This document shows, piece after piece, positions 25,141-38,072 of a DNA stretch of 64,000 nucleotides. Numbering within the stretch: the stretch's first letter is position 1; every line of letters starts with the position of its first letter. The translations under genes and the position numbers were made by a program. Origin of the DNA: Chionis minor (taxonomy: Eukaryota; Chordata; Aves; Charadriiformes; Chionididae); the NCBI GenBank assembly GCA_013398295.1, contig VZSF01001349.1, positions 1,886,562 through 1,950,561 on the forward strand. The letters are read 5' to 3'. The notes below the pieces were generated by a model. The model searched no databases, was not told the origin of the DNA, and saw only the letters and a list, made by a program, of their open reading frames with translations.

Positions 25141-26752
25141 TCCCAGCAAATGATGGGCGAGAGCTGATGCCTAACGCATGTTCTAGGGAGGAAACAACTT
25201 GGCTCAAGGACCATATTTAAAACATCACATACTGTAGTTTAAGCTGTGTTAGAAGTGAGAAGAACAAAGCTTAAGTTAGTCTCTAAACAACCAAGTCAGA
25301 GTTCAAATATAGTGCAAATATTCTTTACGGATCTCAGCATGTCTAGTGGCACGCTTACTGTGAAAGGCAAGAACAATGGCTTAAGAGTAGGCAGGTCTTA
25401 CTGTCAAATGAATGCCTAGAGGCAGCATCACAATGCACATTTTTTTCACAAGCTATTGACAACTAGCTAGTACATGACTGTAGTATGACAACATTAGTTA
25501 AGAAACACCATTAAAATAAGGAAAACAGTATTTCATATAGCTAGTTTAGATCATCTTTTTTTCCTGAATTTCTCCAAAAAGACAGTCTCTCCTCTATCCC
25601 GTCTGGCTTTGTGGGGGAGCCTGACGTTTCACATCCTCACAACCAAAGATAAAAGCCAAAGAGAGATGAAGGGGTTTACTGGACAGCCTTTTCTAAATGC
25701 TAACAAACATAACTGAATGTGAATTTGTCCAGCAAATTTTGCTTACGCTGTACTAGCTTGACTTTTAAAGGCCAGTTTTTAAACATATTTCAGTTAAAAG
25801 AGATAAAGCTAACAAATGAGTAAGCTATTCAGGAATGGGATTTCTAGCTCAGTCATCTTGTCTGCTCCATTGTCAGTGGCACTTTTTTAATGTGCCTGAT
25901 GTGGCAGATTATATCAATGCCTGGTAGTTAACTGAGCTGTGGTGGATTAAGAAATTGCAAAAAATCCCTTTGCAGAAGACATACTACACCCCCCTTCTCA
26001 AAATCCTTCATATGGGATACTGCTCCGATGGTGGAGAAAACTATAGGCCACACAAGCTCAGTTATTTTGAAATATATGGTCCTGGAGACTTAAAAATTCC
26101 ATCTCTCCTGTGAGGAATATCTTACCTTTCAGGGTGAGTTCCACAAAAGCATTGTATCATATACCTTCAGGTAGCGTAGGAAGAACATTAAAGCACAAAA
26201 ATTGTGTGCATTAATACGAAGCAATGTTGGGCTGACACATAGGCCTGTATTCAGAGTGCTAGAAAATATATTCAGGGCAATACAGAGAGAGAGCCAGAGG
26301 TAGAAACAGCTTTCAAAGTCTTGCTGACAAGGTGCTGGCAAATGAAAACCAGGTGTTGTCTAGAGTTGTTTCTAGGCAAACATCAAAATCTGAGTTGCGC
26401 TCAAAACAGGAAAGATTTTTCTACTTTATTTCTGGGTGATTTGACTGACTTTTTTTAGTAAGCATACTACTTTTTTAGAAAAACACCTTTCTGCCTGCAC
26501 AAGCATTTGCTTTTTAATTGAAACATCTCCTCCCAGTCCAAAGACGTGAACGGTGACCTTGGCAAGAGACTAAAATTATATACAAATCCTTTATACAAAT
26601 TCTTTCTGATGAGAAAGTTGACACTGTAAGGAATTTCGCAGTGTGCAGACCTCCAACACACACTAAGATCCATCCTGACCATCAACTCATACTCGAAGTG
26701 GGGGGCTGACTCAGTGACAAGCCAAGCGCACACACCAGTTTAGCTTATTGAG

Positions 26753-26853
26753 AACTCCTAATGGAACACAGACTCCTCACATACTGTCTGGATGTAACAG
26801 TCTTATCATTCATACATTTTAAATAGTTTCTTTTCCTTTCAGTAACCAGGTAA
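26753..26853 (+). repeat. Copy A of an unassigned dispersed sequence pair
   Basis: This stretch aligns by eye with 32866-32979 in the same orientation. The shared core is cagactcctcacatactgtc in A and cagtctcctcacgtactgtt in B, followed after a short indel by catacattttaaatagtt in A and tatacattttaaacagtt in B, a pyrimidine run and cagtaaccaggtaac in A or cagtaaatgggtaac in B. I do not recognise the family. Confidence 0.6.
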
Positions 26854-27429
26854 CACTCTATGGGAGAGGAGAGTTTAATGGATAATAAAGAGCAGAAAAT
26901 ACTTTCTGAGCACGACCAGTGTATATCCACTGAGGCCTAAAGCAACTGCAAAAGCTTGAACAGCTTTCACCATTTCAATTACAGTTTCATGACCTAAAGT
27001 GATGCTTAAAAATGTCTTCATATATACAGGTATAAATCTGAACACATTGTAACTTCTTTTCCACTCCACATTTTGTGAGTACACAGCAACCGTGGTGAAT
27101 TTTCTAGCTGAAATCACCCCACCTAGAGGCATCCTAGTGGGCATATTTAGTCAACTTAGTGATTTCCTTTATCGTTAAAAAAACTGAGATGGCAGAGGAA
27201 AAGTAATAGTCAAATGGGATGACTTGTACGATCCCCCCATGCTTTTCCCGGAGCTTGTCATTTCCAAGCTTCTGCTGCCAGGCAGCTGGGAAGACACACA
27301 GCACGCACAGTGGCCTCTGGGCGCTCGGCGCTGTGGCTGGCAGCTCGCGTGAAGCCGCCATGGATGTGCTCTAACATACACCAGGGCACGTCACCACTAA
27401 CCTTGGCAAAAAATGAAGATGATAACTGA

Positions 27430-27450
27430 TTTTTTTTTTTTTTTTTTTTN
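27430..27450. repeat. Poly-T run ending in N
   Basis: Twenty T (27430-27449) are followed by a single N at 27450. As at position 128, an N directly after a long homopolymer suggests an unresolved run length. Open frames crossing it are not reliable. Confidence 0.85.
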
Positions 27451-28734
27451 AGGATTGCTACCTTGTTTCTAGATCTAATGAGCATTCGCTTATGGACAGA
27501 AAATATTGACCTTGAGCTCATTATTCATTTGTAATGAATGAAGTGTTTAACGTTCCTTGATTTCAGTTGGAGTTTCCAGGCTCAGCTGCACTGGGGCCTA
27601 GATATTTGTCTCTCTGAGCCATGCACTAGAGCCATGGCAATTCAGATAGTACAGATTTAAGCAGCACTGCAGAAAAATGTCACCATTCAAAGAGAACCTT
27701 GGCTAAGTGGTAGCTCTCCCTTCTTTCAACCCCCTCCCTGGCCTCATTAAGCTTGCAAGAATGTACCTCGTCCTGCAGAAGCTTATTCACAGACATAGTC
27801 CTCGTGTTCCAGCGCATAAACCATCTCAAGACCAGGGTCCTGGCTGGGCGTGGTATATGCCAACACTGCCATAACAGAGACGTGCAATTCCCCTGTAACT
27901 AGACAACTGAACGGCTCCGCCTCTTGAAATGAAGAGAATTGCAAAGAATGAAACAAGAGTAGGCCTGTCTAAAATAAATAAATGCAAGTACAAACATTAA
28001 AGCTTCTATAGGCGTTACTAACTTAGTCTCCCTGTATGTCGCGATATGTAATTTTGAAACATGGAAAGAGATGTACACAGATAAATGCTTCTTCTGATTT
28101 TCTTAGTAAAAGTATGGCAGCTGGTGAAGGCAACAGTGCTAAACGTACTACTGGATTTTCTTGTTTGTAGGGGAAGGAACTACTCTGAAATTTAAATACA
28201 TCTTCAAAGACACGTGCACTTTCATAATATCTACATTATAAGATATTACTAGCCTGCTGCTGCCACCATCTTTTAGTTCCAACAGCTTGTTACTGGCACA
28301 TGCTACTCAAACTCTGCTGTTAACAGTCGAGGTGGACCATGATGGGAGCTGTACAACAGCTTCCCTTTGCTGAATGTATTTTGCAGGAGAAATCCAACTA
28401 AACCTGGCCAATACTAAAATTTCTAATATCTGGTTTCTACCAGTTACATGAATTTGAGCACCCAGGATAACGATAGGAAGTACAAACCTAGGAAAAAGCC
28501 GCATGCATTCAGCATACAACTGCGTTCCTGAAGACAAGTACATCTTAAGAGCATATACATGTGTAGTACTTAAATATCTTGGAGTTTATCATTCATTTTA
28601 TTATTCTCCAGTTAGTTTTACAGCGCTACAGAGTCTCACCCCATGTGTTTCCCCAAGGACACTAGCCATTTTGTAGAATGGGAATGGAACCCATTCTGTG
28701 CAATAGTAAGTTTCTGTGGGAGGCCACAGCCCCC

Positions 28735-28860
28735 GTCTCCAGTTTCTCGGCGCGATGCAGCCATGCCTACCGGTATTGGCACACCTGCCGAAATAACCTC
28801 GCTCAACTGCTGATTGGGAGAAGCCAGGGGAGCTGCACAGACCACGGCGCTCGGTCCATG
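28735..28860. other. GC-richer patch
   Basis: A short stretch with several CpG steps (tttctcggcgcgatgcagcc, ctaccggtattgg, cacggcgctcgg) in AT-rich surroundings. Frames are open on both strands with no recognisable product. Its role is unknown. Confidence 0.3.
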
Positions 28861-29904
28861 TGCCAGCTGTTAGATACTGAGCACTAAAACCAGATGGCTG
28901 CATCTCCACAGCAAGAAAAGGCATCAGACCCCATGCCTGCAGCCTGACTCTCTTTTTAAAATTTATTTATTCGAGACCGGACCGGAAAAAAAGTCTTTCT
29001 CTGGCAGTATCACAACTAACAGGAAACAAGGACCAAGGGTAACACCGCACATGATGCCAGGAGTGCTGATCCTCCTCCAACTCCTGAATGCATTTAGCAC
29101 ATCCCAGAAGGCGCTGCACAGAGGAAACTCTTTGATATGTTCTAACCTCTGTGAGAGCCGCACAGGTGCAGCCCATTTGGAAAGCAGGTGGCTCCCATTT
29201 TTCCACCAGGGGCAATGTTACTTGGAAATCATTCCATGAAGTCATTAGACATGAGTTTGTTGTTATTGTTTTTAAAAGACACAATTTATTCATTTTCTGC
29301 TTTCAATAGCTTAAGAACTGCAACGAATTAAAAAGTCATCTCTGAAACCTATTAAGGTGATTCTCTAAGTCCCGGTCTGCTTTGTTAAACAAATTTACTT
29401 AACTCATTGTATTTGTTACTAAAACCAAAATAAAATAAAACAAAACAAAAAGCCCATACGCTCAGTACACAGGCTTTTTTCTAATTCTATGTCTGGAGAT
29501 TAATAAACCTCCCCGCTAGGCTGTCCTGGTGAAATGGGAAATGAAATATCTCACTATGTGTGTGAACACATTTTAAGGCAGTTTTTAGAAGTCAGAAAAT
29601 CTCAACAATATAATAGAAATTATTAAAATTGTGAGTATATTTTTTGTTTGAAAAAACTTCTCATGGCAATGGTCATGAAATCTTTCCATTTACTGTAATA
29701 AAGCAGGTGAAGTAGTATATCTGTTAAATTGTCCATCAATCTCATTTTTTTTAAATACAGACACTGATTTTCTTCACGGAAAATGTTGAAGATAAGCATA
29801 TCTCATATAAATAGCAAATGAATGAAAGCCAAGTATCTCAGTATTTATTTGTCTATAGCTATTCTGCTGGATACATAATTCACTCACTGAATGTTGCAAC
29901 CGAA

Positions 29905-30290
29905 TTAGGCTATTATGCCCATTGTATGCGATCTCCCGGGTAACATAGGCAAAAGAACCTCAACCATTAATTTCTGCATCAAACCCAATATTTTTATTTG
30001 ATCTACAGAACCTCTTTTTAAAAGATACCCAGTCTTAATACAAAGACTTCAAGTGAAGGAGAAGCCAGTGTGTCCCTAGGTAAACTGTTCCAGTGGTTAA
30101 TTTACTCTTCCTGTTAAAAATGGGCACATTACTTCAGTTCTGAGTTTATCTAGTTCCTGATTCTAAACACTAGACTGTTATATCTTCTTCTACTTAAAAA
30201 GCCAGATTAAAGATGTCAGCAGTAATTGTGCGAGTTGATCTACAATAACATATAGCCTTTGGTGTCGACACTAATCAAGGTTAGGGAACT
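29905..30290 (-). mobile_element. Ancient CR1 LINE, 3-prime region
   Basis: The plus strand resembles the reverse complement of the old amniote CR1 3-prime region over its length: acataggcaaaagaacctca, tctgcatcaaacccaata, ccctaggtaaactgttccag, tggttaatttactcttcctg, then agccagattaaagatgtc. The similarity is patchy, as expected of a copy from before the bird radiation. It carries no open frame. The borders are approximate. Confidence 0.75.
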
Positions 30291-31137
30291 CCAGCAACAT
30301 CTAGATAGACAGCAGGAGGCAAAGGTTCAGTTAATTCAGAATTCTCTTGCCTTTGTGCTTTTGATGAAGTTTTAATTCATTTTGGGTGCAGGTCTATTTC
30401 TTTTACTGTTTGGTGTTTGAGAATATTAAAATGAACATAAAAAAGACAACTTGTTGCTAGGTTTTGGTTAATATGCTGTTATTTACTTGCATATATTGAT
30501 AAAAGAAAACTCAAAGCTACTGACCCTCTCAAATGTTTATAGAATACAGCAATTACTATTGTCAGAATTTATCAAAAATAATGTTTAGATGATCTACAGC
30601 TTTTACATTCTCATAGAAAGGCACGAAGACTACCCTGAATAGCTGTAGACCAAACTGATGGGTACTGCGAGCTGGCAAAAGTTACATCTTTATATCAGCC
30701 GCAAACTTAATCTAAATACAATTGTTTTACTGAAAAATGTCAATTCAGTTTATTTTTTTAAAGGACTTTGATTTGAATACTCTGAACTCCTTCAAACTCC
30801 TTTGGGCCACTTTCTTTCCAATGACCATTGTCTCTTTAAAATCTAGAAAGAGGAGAACTGTTTTGGACAAAGTGTTTCCCCTAGAAAAAATGCAAACAGA
30901 AAAATCAAAATACCATCACTGTACAACATACTCTGCTTTGTGGGCTTTTATTGAGAAGAAATCAGCAATGACTGTATAATTAATGTTGAGACATGCACTC
31001 TGACAAATAGATTTCAGTCTTGCTGAAATATATGAATGATTGGATTTAGTCCCCAAACACAACATAGTAATTCTTCACTGGACAATCTGTAGTGCAGCTG
31101 TGGGGAATGTGGAGCAGGGTGAAGTTAGGAAGCATTT

Positions 31138-31176
31138 GGGGGGGGGGGAAGGGGGTCAATTTGGAGGGTATCGGGG
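31138..31176 (+). other. G-run cluster, possible G-quadruplex
   Basis: Eleven G (31138-31148) are followed by five G (31151-31155), GGAGGG (31163-31168) and GGGG (31173-31176), with loops of two to seven bases. This satisfies the usual four-run pattern for an intramolecular G-quadruplex on the plus strand. No gene is attached to it. Confidence 0.5.
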
Positions 31177-31255
31177 ACTATGTAAGATTGAGAATTCCAT
31201 CAAAAAGCAAGAGTTATTCTTAAGTTTGCCAAAATAGTTACTTGGGGTTTTCCTA

Positions 31256-31365
31256 AAATTGTAAAACCAAAAAATCCAATAACAACAACAAAACCAAACC
31301 AAAAAACCAAAGCCAACAAAACAAACAACAAACTGACACCACACCAAAAAACCCCCCAAAACCTA
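31256..31365. repeat. A/C-rich low-complexity tract
   Basis: The tract is built of irregular caaaa, caacaa and accaaa units (for example aacaacaacaaaaccaaacc). It is a degenerate simple repeat. A similar tract in the opposite orientation, T/G-rich on the plus strand, lies at 49238-49362. Confidence 0.75.
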
Positions 31366-32209
31366 CAACCCAGTGGAGGTCAGCCACATATATGTATTGT
31401 ACACAAAGACAAAATAACCCAGAAATTGTGTACTGAGTTCTTATCCTAGCAAGGCGTAAAAACAAATTTCTTTCTGTACAGCACTCCTACCTGCTACCCA
31501 GAAGCCACAAAGAACTCTGTCCTCCATACAGAGTGGTAACTTCAGCCACGTACATTAGCTGTTGAAGGGAAGGAGGTACTAAATTTATTTATCAGGACTG
31601 GTATTAAACACTGTTAAACACTGTACAACTCCCTTCTTTATCCATCCTTCAATACCGCACACTTGAACATAACCCAAACTGAAAGGCTGTCCACGCATTA
31701 ATCATACACTTCAAAGCCTCAATCAACTTTCCCAACAAAGCAAAAACATAAATTTTTAAACACTCTGTCTCAGTGGGAGTCAAGGTTCGGGTGGAGGGAG
31801 GAGACGTGGGAAGTAAAAATGGGCAAGGTTGAAAGGCAAAGGTACAACTTGTAACTGGGACTTCAAGGGGTGGATAAGCTTAACTAGTGATTTCCTGGTT
31901 TTTCTAACACTTGTGTTGATAGGATGTGCACTTCAGAAACCTGGCCCTGGTCCGTAGTTTCACAGAGCAGGGGAGAGAATGTGGAACAACAGCTGCACTT
32001 CAAAAGCCACATGGCTTTCAGAGTGTTTTGTTCCCCTTCACACGTTTTCATGCCAGAAGGGAACATATGGTCCACTGTTTGGAAATTTCCCAACCTAAAT
32101 TTTTGTTTGATTAATTTCATCCAACTACTCCCAGTTACAAGCCCTCATAACACCCCAGACAGTTACGCTCCTTCCTTTACATTTATACCCTTCAATTAGC
32201 TGTAGATGC

Positions 32210-32400
32210 TTATGCACCTTCTTAATCATCATATAGCTATGCACATTTAGTTCTTTTCATCTCTTCTTGCCATCATCTCTCCATGTTCTTTAATCATGTT
32301 TGTGGCTCTTTTCTGAATTGCCTCCAACATCTTGATATTTTTGTCTGATCTTAAAGTGTCCACACCAGTACTTTCTCTTGTAGGTGTAGCGTTGCGTCTG
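32210..32400 (-). mobile_element. Ancient CR1 LINE fragment
   Basis: The plus strand includes ttaatcatgtttgtggctct, tttctgaattgcctccaaca, tcttgatatttttgtc and gtgtccacaccagtactttc. These match the reverse complement of the well-known old CR1 segment (tttgtggctcttctctgaac, ctccaatttatcaacatcc, ggacaccagaactggacac). The copy is strongly diverged and has no coding potential. Confidence 0.7.
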
Positions 32401-32865
32401 TCCTGAGAATCCCTTTCTGTTCAGACTCATACCCATCACTTATCACAACCGTGTCTGAAGGTTTCCAGTGTGTTAAAGAACGTTACCAGTGCACTTGTTC
32501 CCAGCCCGGCCTCTGACACTGCACGTCCCTGGTTTTGGAACCTTGCATGGCAACCTGTGACAAGTTCACGTTCAATTTCTCATCCGTTTTTATTCTGCAA
32601 ATTAAAAGCAGCAGTGCAGGGAGCCTGCGAGAACCTGGATGCCTGAACCAAATGCTGGGGCTATAGGTACAGATCCTGCTTGTGCCAGCAGCGAGTTCCT
32701 GCACTGGGAAGAACCTGGTGGTGCACGAGCGAGACAAACGCTCATACACGGTACAGGTGTAGGATCAGCCTCGGCCCTTAACAGCACGTATGAACGTGCT
32801 GTGTGAGTGAGGCTCCAAATCACGGTTTAGGTAAGCAGAAAGCCAGCTTGACCCATTCAAAACTC

Positions 32866-32979
32866 CAGTGAACTAATGGTATGCAGTCTCCTCACGTACT
32901 GTTTGAGCGTGATCTGAAGTCTCATAATTTATACATTTTAAACAGTTAGGGGGTTTTTTTCCCCTCAGTAAATGGGTAA
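32866..32979 (+). repeat. Copy B of an unassigned dispersed sequence pair
   Basis: Same-orientation relative of 26753-26853. Copy B has extra bases in the middle (gatctgaagtctcataattt against a shorter spacer in A) and a longer T/C run before cagtaaatgggtaac. By eye the core agrees at roughly three of four aligned bases, too much for chance over this length. Confidence 0.6.
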
Positions 32980-34483
32980 CGGGAAACAGACAAAGCTCCT
33001 TAACTTTTCTTTAATCTTCCTCACTAGTGAAGTGAAAATCAAACAATAATTGTCTGGATGATCTCATTATTGTCAACAAAACTGAAACCTTGAAGTCCAC
33101 ATACACTGAAATGCTGATACATTAAACAAAAAAGGGAACTGTGCTTACATGTTGTTCAATAAATAAATAAGAGCTATAGAGAGATCTATGATGAATGAGC
33201 ACCCTGGGAGGGCTTCAGCTTGTCAGAATGATACAGTGACATTAATCACAGCATAACAGGATTGCTGCAGGCTTCCAGTGCAAGGTCCTCATTATACCTT
33301 CAAAACAAGACAAAACAAAAAAACCAAAAATCCTCACAACTTCCAAGCCCTTCGAAGTGGAATCTTAGCTAACAGACTTTTTCAGCAGAATACAAAACTC
33401 AAAATAAACTGACCTTCACCACACAGAGAATCCCATAAGCAGTGGAAACCTGTCAATCTAGATGCACCATCCAACCAAGCTGTGTTTCCACAGTGTTTGT
33501 GATCATTGTGCTATATCTCAACATGGGAAAGTATTCTTCGCGGGCTCCCAGCTACGTTAGCAAAGCTAAACCGTGTAATTACAGTACTGTGACCTCTCCC
33601 ACTCAGGCGAAACAAGCAATATTTGTAAAACAGGCTCACCAGCAGATCTAGGTGTCATGTCAGCAGTGCTTTTGGGGGAGTCCCACCTTTTCAGCACTAG
33701 GAGAGAGTCTGCTGGAGGGCAAAATTCTACAGCACTGACTTGACTCCAGAAGAATTCAAAAACATAGGGACCAGAAATGGCTGTAGTATTGTCAACTGGT
33801 TCAAATTTGCCAGGATAATTAGCTTTTTAGTCTATGAATTAGATTAATGGGACCTCAGGGTGCTGGCCATCTTAGGAGTTATGACCCATTAATCTCTTTC
33901 AAATATTATATACATATATACTTGACAAATGCAAGCACTTTAACAGACCTTTCCTAAGACAGTCATAGACAGTTTTTACTTCTGCTCAAAGCAAAAAAAA
34001 CCCCAAACCCTAGTCTTTCTTTAGAAAGTTACTTTGCTGCTTCTAGAATAAAAAACTGGGGGATAAAATTTTCATGTTTAAAATCATCTATTCAGATCCA
34101 TCCAAATCCCAGAAATCAGAAATACGAATTACTAATAAAAGAATGTTCTAAACTTCAAAGAGTTTTGTGGTTTACGTTTCCATAGCGTCTTGAGAAACAG
34201 TTTGAGTAATTTCTAATTATCTCCTAAACAGTTTGCTTACCTCTCGGTTGGGTCTACTTTGGGATCTTTGCTAATGGAATTTCCACAACAGTGACCAGAC
34301 ACCATTAATTGCAACTTAGCTTAGGTTCACAGAAGTATCGCCCACACTAAACATTTTATGCACTATTTTGGGGTATTAAGAATACAAAAAAATACAGATT
34401 TCTGGAAAGAAAACTTAGGTATACAAATAAGCGGATGGAGTTTCAGGAGTTCACTACATATGGCGTCAAGGTTTTTTTAATGT

Positions 34484-34561
34484 CAAGTACTTACTTAAGC
34501 ATCTAGTGGGAGTTGAGTAGCACTGAAAAATCTGGTCCCAGTTATGGGTGCTGAGAACATA
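34484..34561. repeat. Ancient amniote repeat remnant
   Basis: The stretch aagtacttacttaagcatct, tagtgggagttgagtagcac, tgaaaaatctggtccc and gggtgctgag resembles old amniote repeats that combine a ttaagcatgtg unit, a gggagttg unit and gaaaatcaggccc. The family is not named here. Confidence 0.4.
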
Positions 34562-34794
34562 AAAATCCTACCTCAGTATAGAGAAAGCCTTAAATGTCAT
34601 TGATCTTTTTCTTTCCCATTGAGCTCTAATCCTGCATCAGCAGAACAAAGAATTAGTACTGCATGGTTGAGAAGTTAAATTTTCCTCCACACCTGCAGGT
34701 CATTCCTCCTGGGCTCCCTCCATTGATAGCCAAAAAGTTATTTGCTTAAAAAACCTAATCATGTGGTGCAGCTGAGCTCCTTCATTTCCAGAAG

Positions 34795-34890
34795 AAAGGC
34801 ATCTAAAGTTAGGCCCCCGTTTCACAAAGAACTCATGCGAGAGCTGGGTTCAATCAGTGGGATCAGCCTGTAGAATCAGGGCCGTGATTT
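34795..34890. repeat. Possible ancient amniote repeat remnant
   Basis: Short blocks gcatctaaagttaggccccc and gtagaatcagggccgtg recall the taggcacctaaagttaggc and gaatcagggcc pieces of old amniote repeats. The similarity is short and weak. Confidence 0.3.
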
Positions 34891-35399
34891 CATTACTGTT
34901 TGCTTAGTCTAATTAAAAACATGTATCTTAGGTAAAAATGTCTTACTTTCAACAAAATTATAACACACTGCAGTTTAAAAGCTTCAGATGAAAAGCATCA
35001 TATAAGCGCAAAGTGCTAAGAATGCGGTAGGAGATTTGCATTTAAGAGAGAAAAAACCAGACTGATTCAATAAGCATTTCTTCTTAGGTAACGGTGTCTT
35101 AAAAGCCACCTTTTGAGGTAGAATGAACTGAAGAAAGCTCCTTTATCGTCCTTCATGGCGAGTGACTGAGCTGAGGACATAATGTCTTCTTATCAAAGTC
35201 TCCTTTGCCAGGAAGGACGAATTTCTTAAACAAGACAGACAGACAGGAAGAGCAGTAGATGGTGCTCACATCTCTGAGCCAAAGGCATTTGAAACACGAA
35301 ATCGCTTTCTAGTTCACCCACCCATAGCTGTATGCCAGCAGTGTTTTTCCCCACAATAAAATGGAGCCTGGGGGAGTAAACAAGGACGGGACAGAAACT

Positions 35400-35475
35400 C
35401 TGTCAGCCCCTCGGAAGACACAGTGACTTACTCAGGCAAGTGGTAGAGAAGGATCACCCTGTGACTTTCAGCACA
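35400..35475 (-). mobile_element. Possible MIR SINE remnant
   Basis: The sequence acacagtgacttactcaggc followed by aagtggtagagaaggatcac resembles the reverse complement of the MIR core region (aagtgacttgcccaaggtca, aagtggcagagctggg). It is short and diverged. Confidence 0.35.
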
Positions 35476-38045
35476 GTTCCTCACTTTGATTAATACAACA
35501 TGGAGAGAAGCAGCAATGGCAGAGAATTCCATAAAGCAATAAACAGCAATTTAGTGGTGATAGTATACCAGCTACTCCCTCAGCCCCAGCACAGACTCAG
35601 ATTTCAGCAAAACCCGCACTGTTTCAAGTCCACTGTTCCCTCTAGTCCCATTAAACTTTTTTGCCTGCCGGGTGAGTCCCAGTTGTTTGGATTTTCACAT
35701 TGGATTATAGACTGCACTAACTGTGGCCTGGGCTGTTTCACATGCAGTCAGCCTCATTTCTCGGTGTTAAGTCCCTACCGTGGAAGCTACAGCAATGCAC
35801 CCCCCGGTCCTGCTGAAGCCATGGCCTGACCGTGTCTTTGAAACGTGTTTTCCTAAACATTTATTCAGTTTTATGTAAAGCTGCTAGAAAAGTATTTACT
35901 GTTAAGGACTGCTATCTCAGAATAGAGCAAGCTGTTTATCTTCATGTTTACAGCTCAGAATAGGAAAAATAATCAGACCACGGACTCAGTGATTACCAGA
36001 GTGATGTCTAGACCTGTGTCCACAGCTAGAAAGGGCAAAACCAATCTCCAACAGGCGAGAAAAAACCTCTCCTTCCTTGGAGGTTTTGAGAATGGTGCTT
36101 ACAACTCAAAAATAAAACAGCTCCAAAGAGCAAGTAAATACTCAGTTCTTAGGATTCAGCTCCATCTGGTCTCTCTTGGGACCTCATTGCAGCAAAGCCA
36201 TTCTCTCTTCTCAGAGATCCCAAGCAACCCAAATATGAGGAGGAAGCAATGGAATGGTGTCCCCCCACCTCCCCGGGGTTCACCAGCCTCCTACACGAGC
36301 AGCTCTTGCAAAAAGTCCTCTGCCTCTGCAGGTGTTGCAACTGCTTTCCTGCCCAGATTCAACAACGTTTCTCTCGCAGCAGGGAGAAGGCCTCATAAGG
36401 AATTAATCTTTTCTAAAAACCTCAAACCTAATCCTAGCTGTTTATAAAATAATCCCTCTCCCACCCCATCTTAGTCATACCAACAGAGCTACCACTAAGC
36501 TATTTATTCCAATGATGTTTCTTTCAGCTCTTTTGCTGCATGAGGAATTCATCCTTCATGTATGCGATACCGATGGTGGTGTGAAACACATACTGTTTGC
36601 CCTCTTTTTCAACCAGTGGAACATATTAGCTTTAGGAAGTCTCCATGGAGCGAAAGAGAGACTATTTTGTTGTTTTTCTTTGCCTACGGAAGGGGTTAAC
36701 CAATTGACAATATGGCTGCACTGGAGAATAAAATAGCAGATGGAATGACTATCTCACAAAGGGAAAATAATTTCAGTTTATCTTTTCTCCAACAGCTTAC
36801 AAAAATAAATTTCCTTACTTAAAATGTCAGAAAAAAACATCTGCAAACTAACCAAAAACGCACTTATTGCTTACTATTAAAACTAAGTTTGATCAACCAA
36901 GGCTTGTTTGAAATGACAGCAGTGACCAAGGATTAGACCAGGTGCAGCTCCACAAGTCACTGAAGAACAATGTTATCTATTTTCCACTACAAGGTGCCTC
37001 AACAGCAACACAATGTTGACTTTCTACAGTAATTGCAAATAGAATGTCTTAAAAATACTCTGGAACAAGATATTTATGCATTAAAAGCAAAAACTTTGCC
37101 TTTAAGCTGTTGACTCAGTCCCTCTGAGCCCAAACATGCATTGAGCTACAGCTCCCTCTTTCAAACAGCCCTCATCCCAGGTCTCCAAGGCCAGTCGTGC
37201 TTCCACCAGAAGTCCAGCTTGGACAGCCTCCAGTCCCTCACCCCACCCCTGCCCCCCAGGGGCAGAACGGATCACACCAGTGGCTGAGCAGACTTCAGTG
37301 GGTTTCCAGCTCTGAAGGCCTTCAGTTCCCAAACCCTAATCCCAACCTGTCATCCCAGGGTGAGTAATCTTAAACGGTGGATTTGATATAAAGCTGAACT
37401 GCTTTCAGTAATCAGTTAATCATAAAATACTCCCCAGAATCAACTACTGAAAAACAAAAGAATATAAAGAGAAAATAAGAATCCTGCCTTGTAGACATCA
37501 TTACAGAAATCCCAGCTGAGGTGGATGGTAGCTTACTTGAGTAAAGACTGTAACAACAGATCTTTTAAATCATATAATTTAAGAAATGTTACTTCTAATC
37601 TGGTCTTGCCAAAAATCCCCTGTGTTTCCACATTTGTTTTGGATCAATAGATATTTGCCAGGCTTCTCTAAAAGGGCTTTTTCCAGAAATAACAACCAGT
37701 CCGAAAGACATTTTCCTGAAAGGAACAGAACAGACGATATCCAGAGACAAAACTGTGACATAACCTATTGGTAATATGTGAATCAATAGATGAATCTGCT
37801 ACATGCACATCACTTCAGCAATGCCTGCCAATAAGTAACTTGGTCACAGAGAACAAAATTTTCTTTGGACAGCACTGGATGGATCAATGTTGTCATACAC
37901 TTCATAAAACAAACAAAGTTTTTTCAAGAACCTGAAAGTCTGCATCATCTCCCCAGTCCCCAAACCTCTCCTGTACAATAAAACCAGTTTGCCATAGTGC
38001 TTGTGGTCTCTTTTTGCTTTTTACATGAGCAGCTATTTGTATTTA

Positions 38046-38072
38046 GTAGTAGTAGTCGTCGCAGTAATAATA
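38046..38072 (+). repeat. Short AGT/AAT trinucleotide run
   Basis: The stretch tagtagtagtagtcgtcgca then gtaataataac is a short imperfect trinucleotide repeat. Confidence 0.6.

Larger units (their letters stand above)
24000..29904. other. AT-rich non-coding stretch
   Basis: No supported gene. It contains one palindromic old repeat (25044-25140), the first copy of the unexplained dispersed pair (26753-26853), a poly-T with N (27430-27450) and a GC-richer patch (28735-28860), each listed separately. The sequence at 24480-24680 and 29470-29900 is unusually plain AT-rich DNA without repeat signs and could hold conserved non-coding elements, which cannot be judged from one species. Confidence 0.45.
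30291..32209. other. Non-coding stretch with low-complexity tracts
   Basis: No supported gene. It holds a G-rich run (31138-31176) and an A/C-rich tract (31256-31365), listed separately, and a small duplicated ttaaacactg unit at about 31600-31623. Frames on the minus strand between 31156 and 31465 are low-complexity artefacts of the A/C tract. Confidence 0.5.

Noticed and set aside
35944..36447. 167-codon open frame on the plus strand
   Set aside because: No recognisable domain, no splice borders, no coding-like codon bias; length is within what 64 kb of sequence yields by chance.
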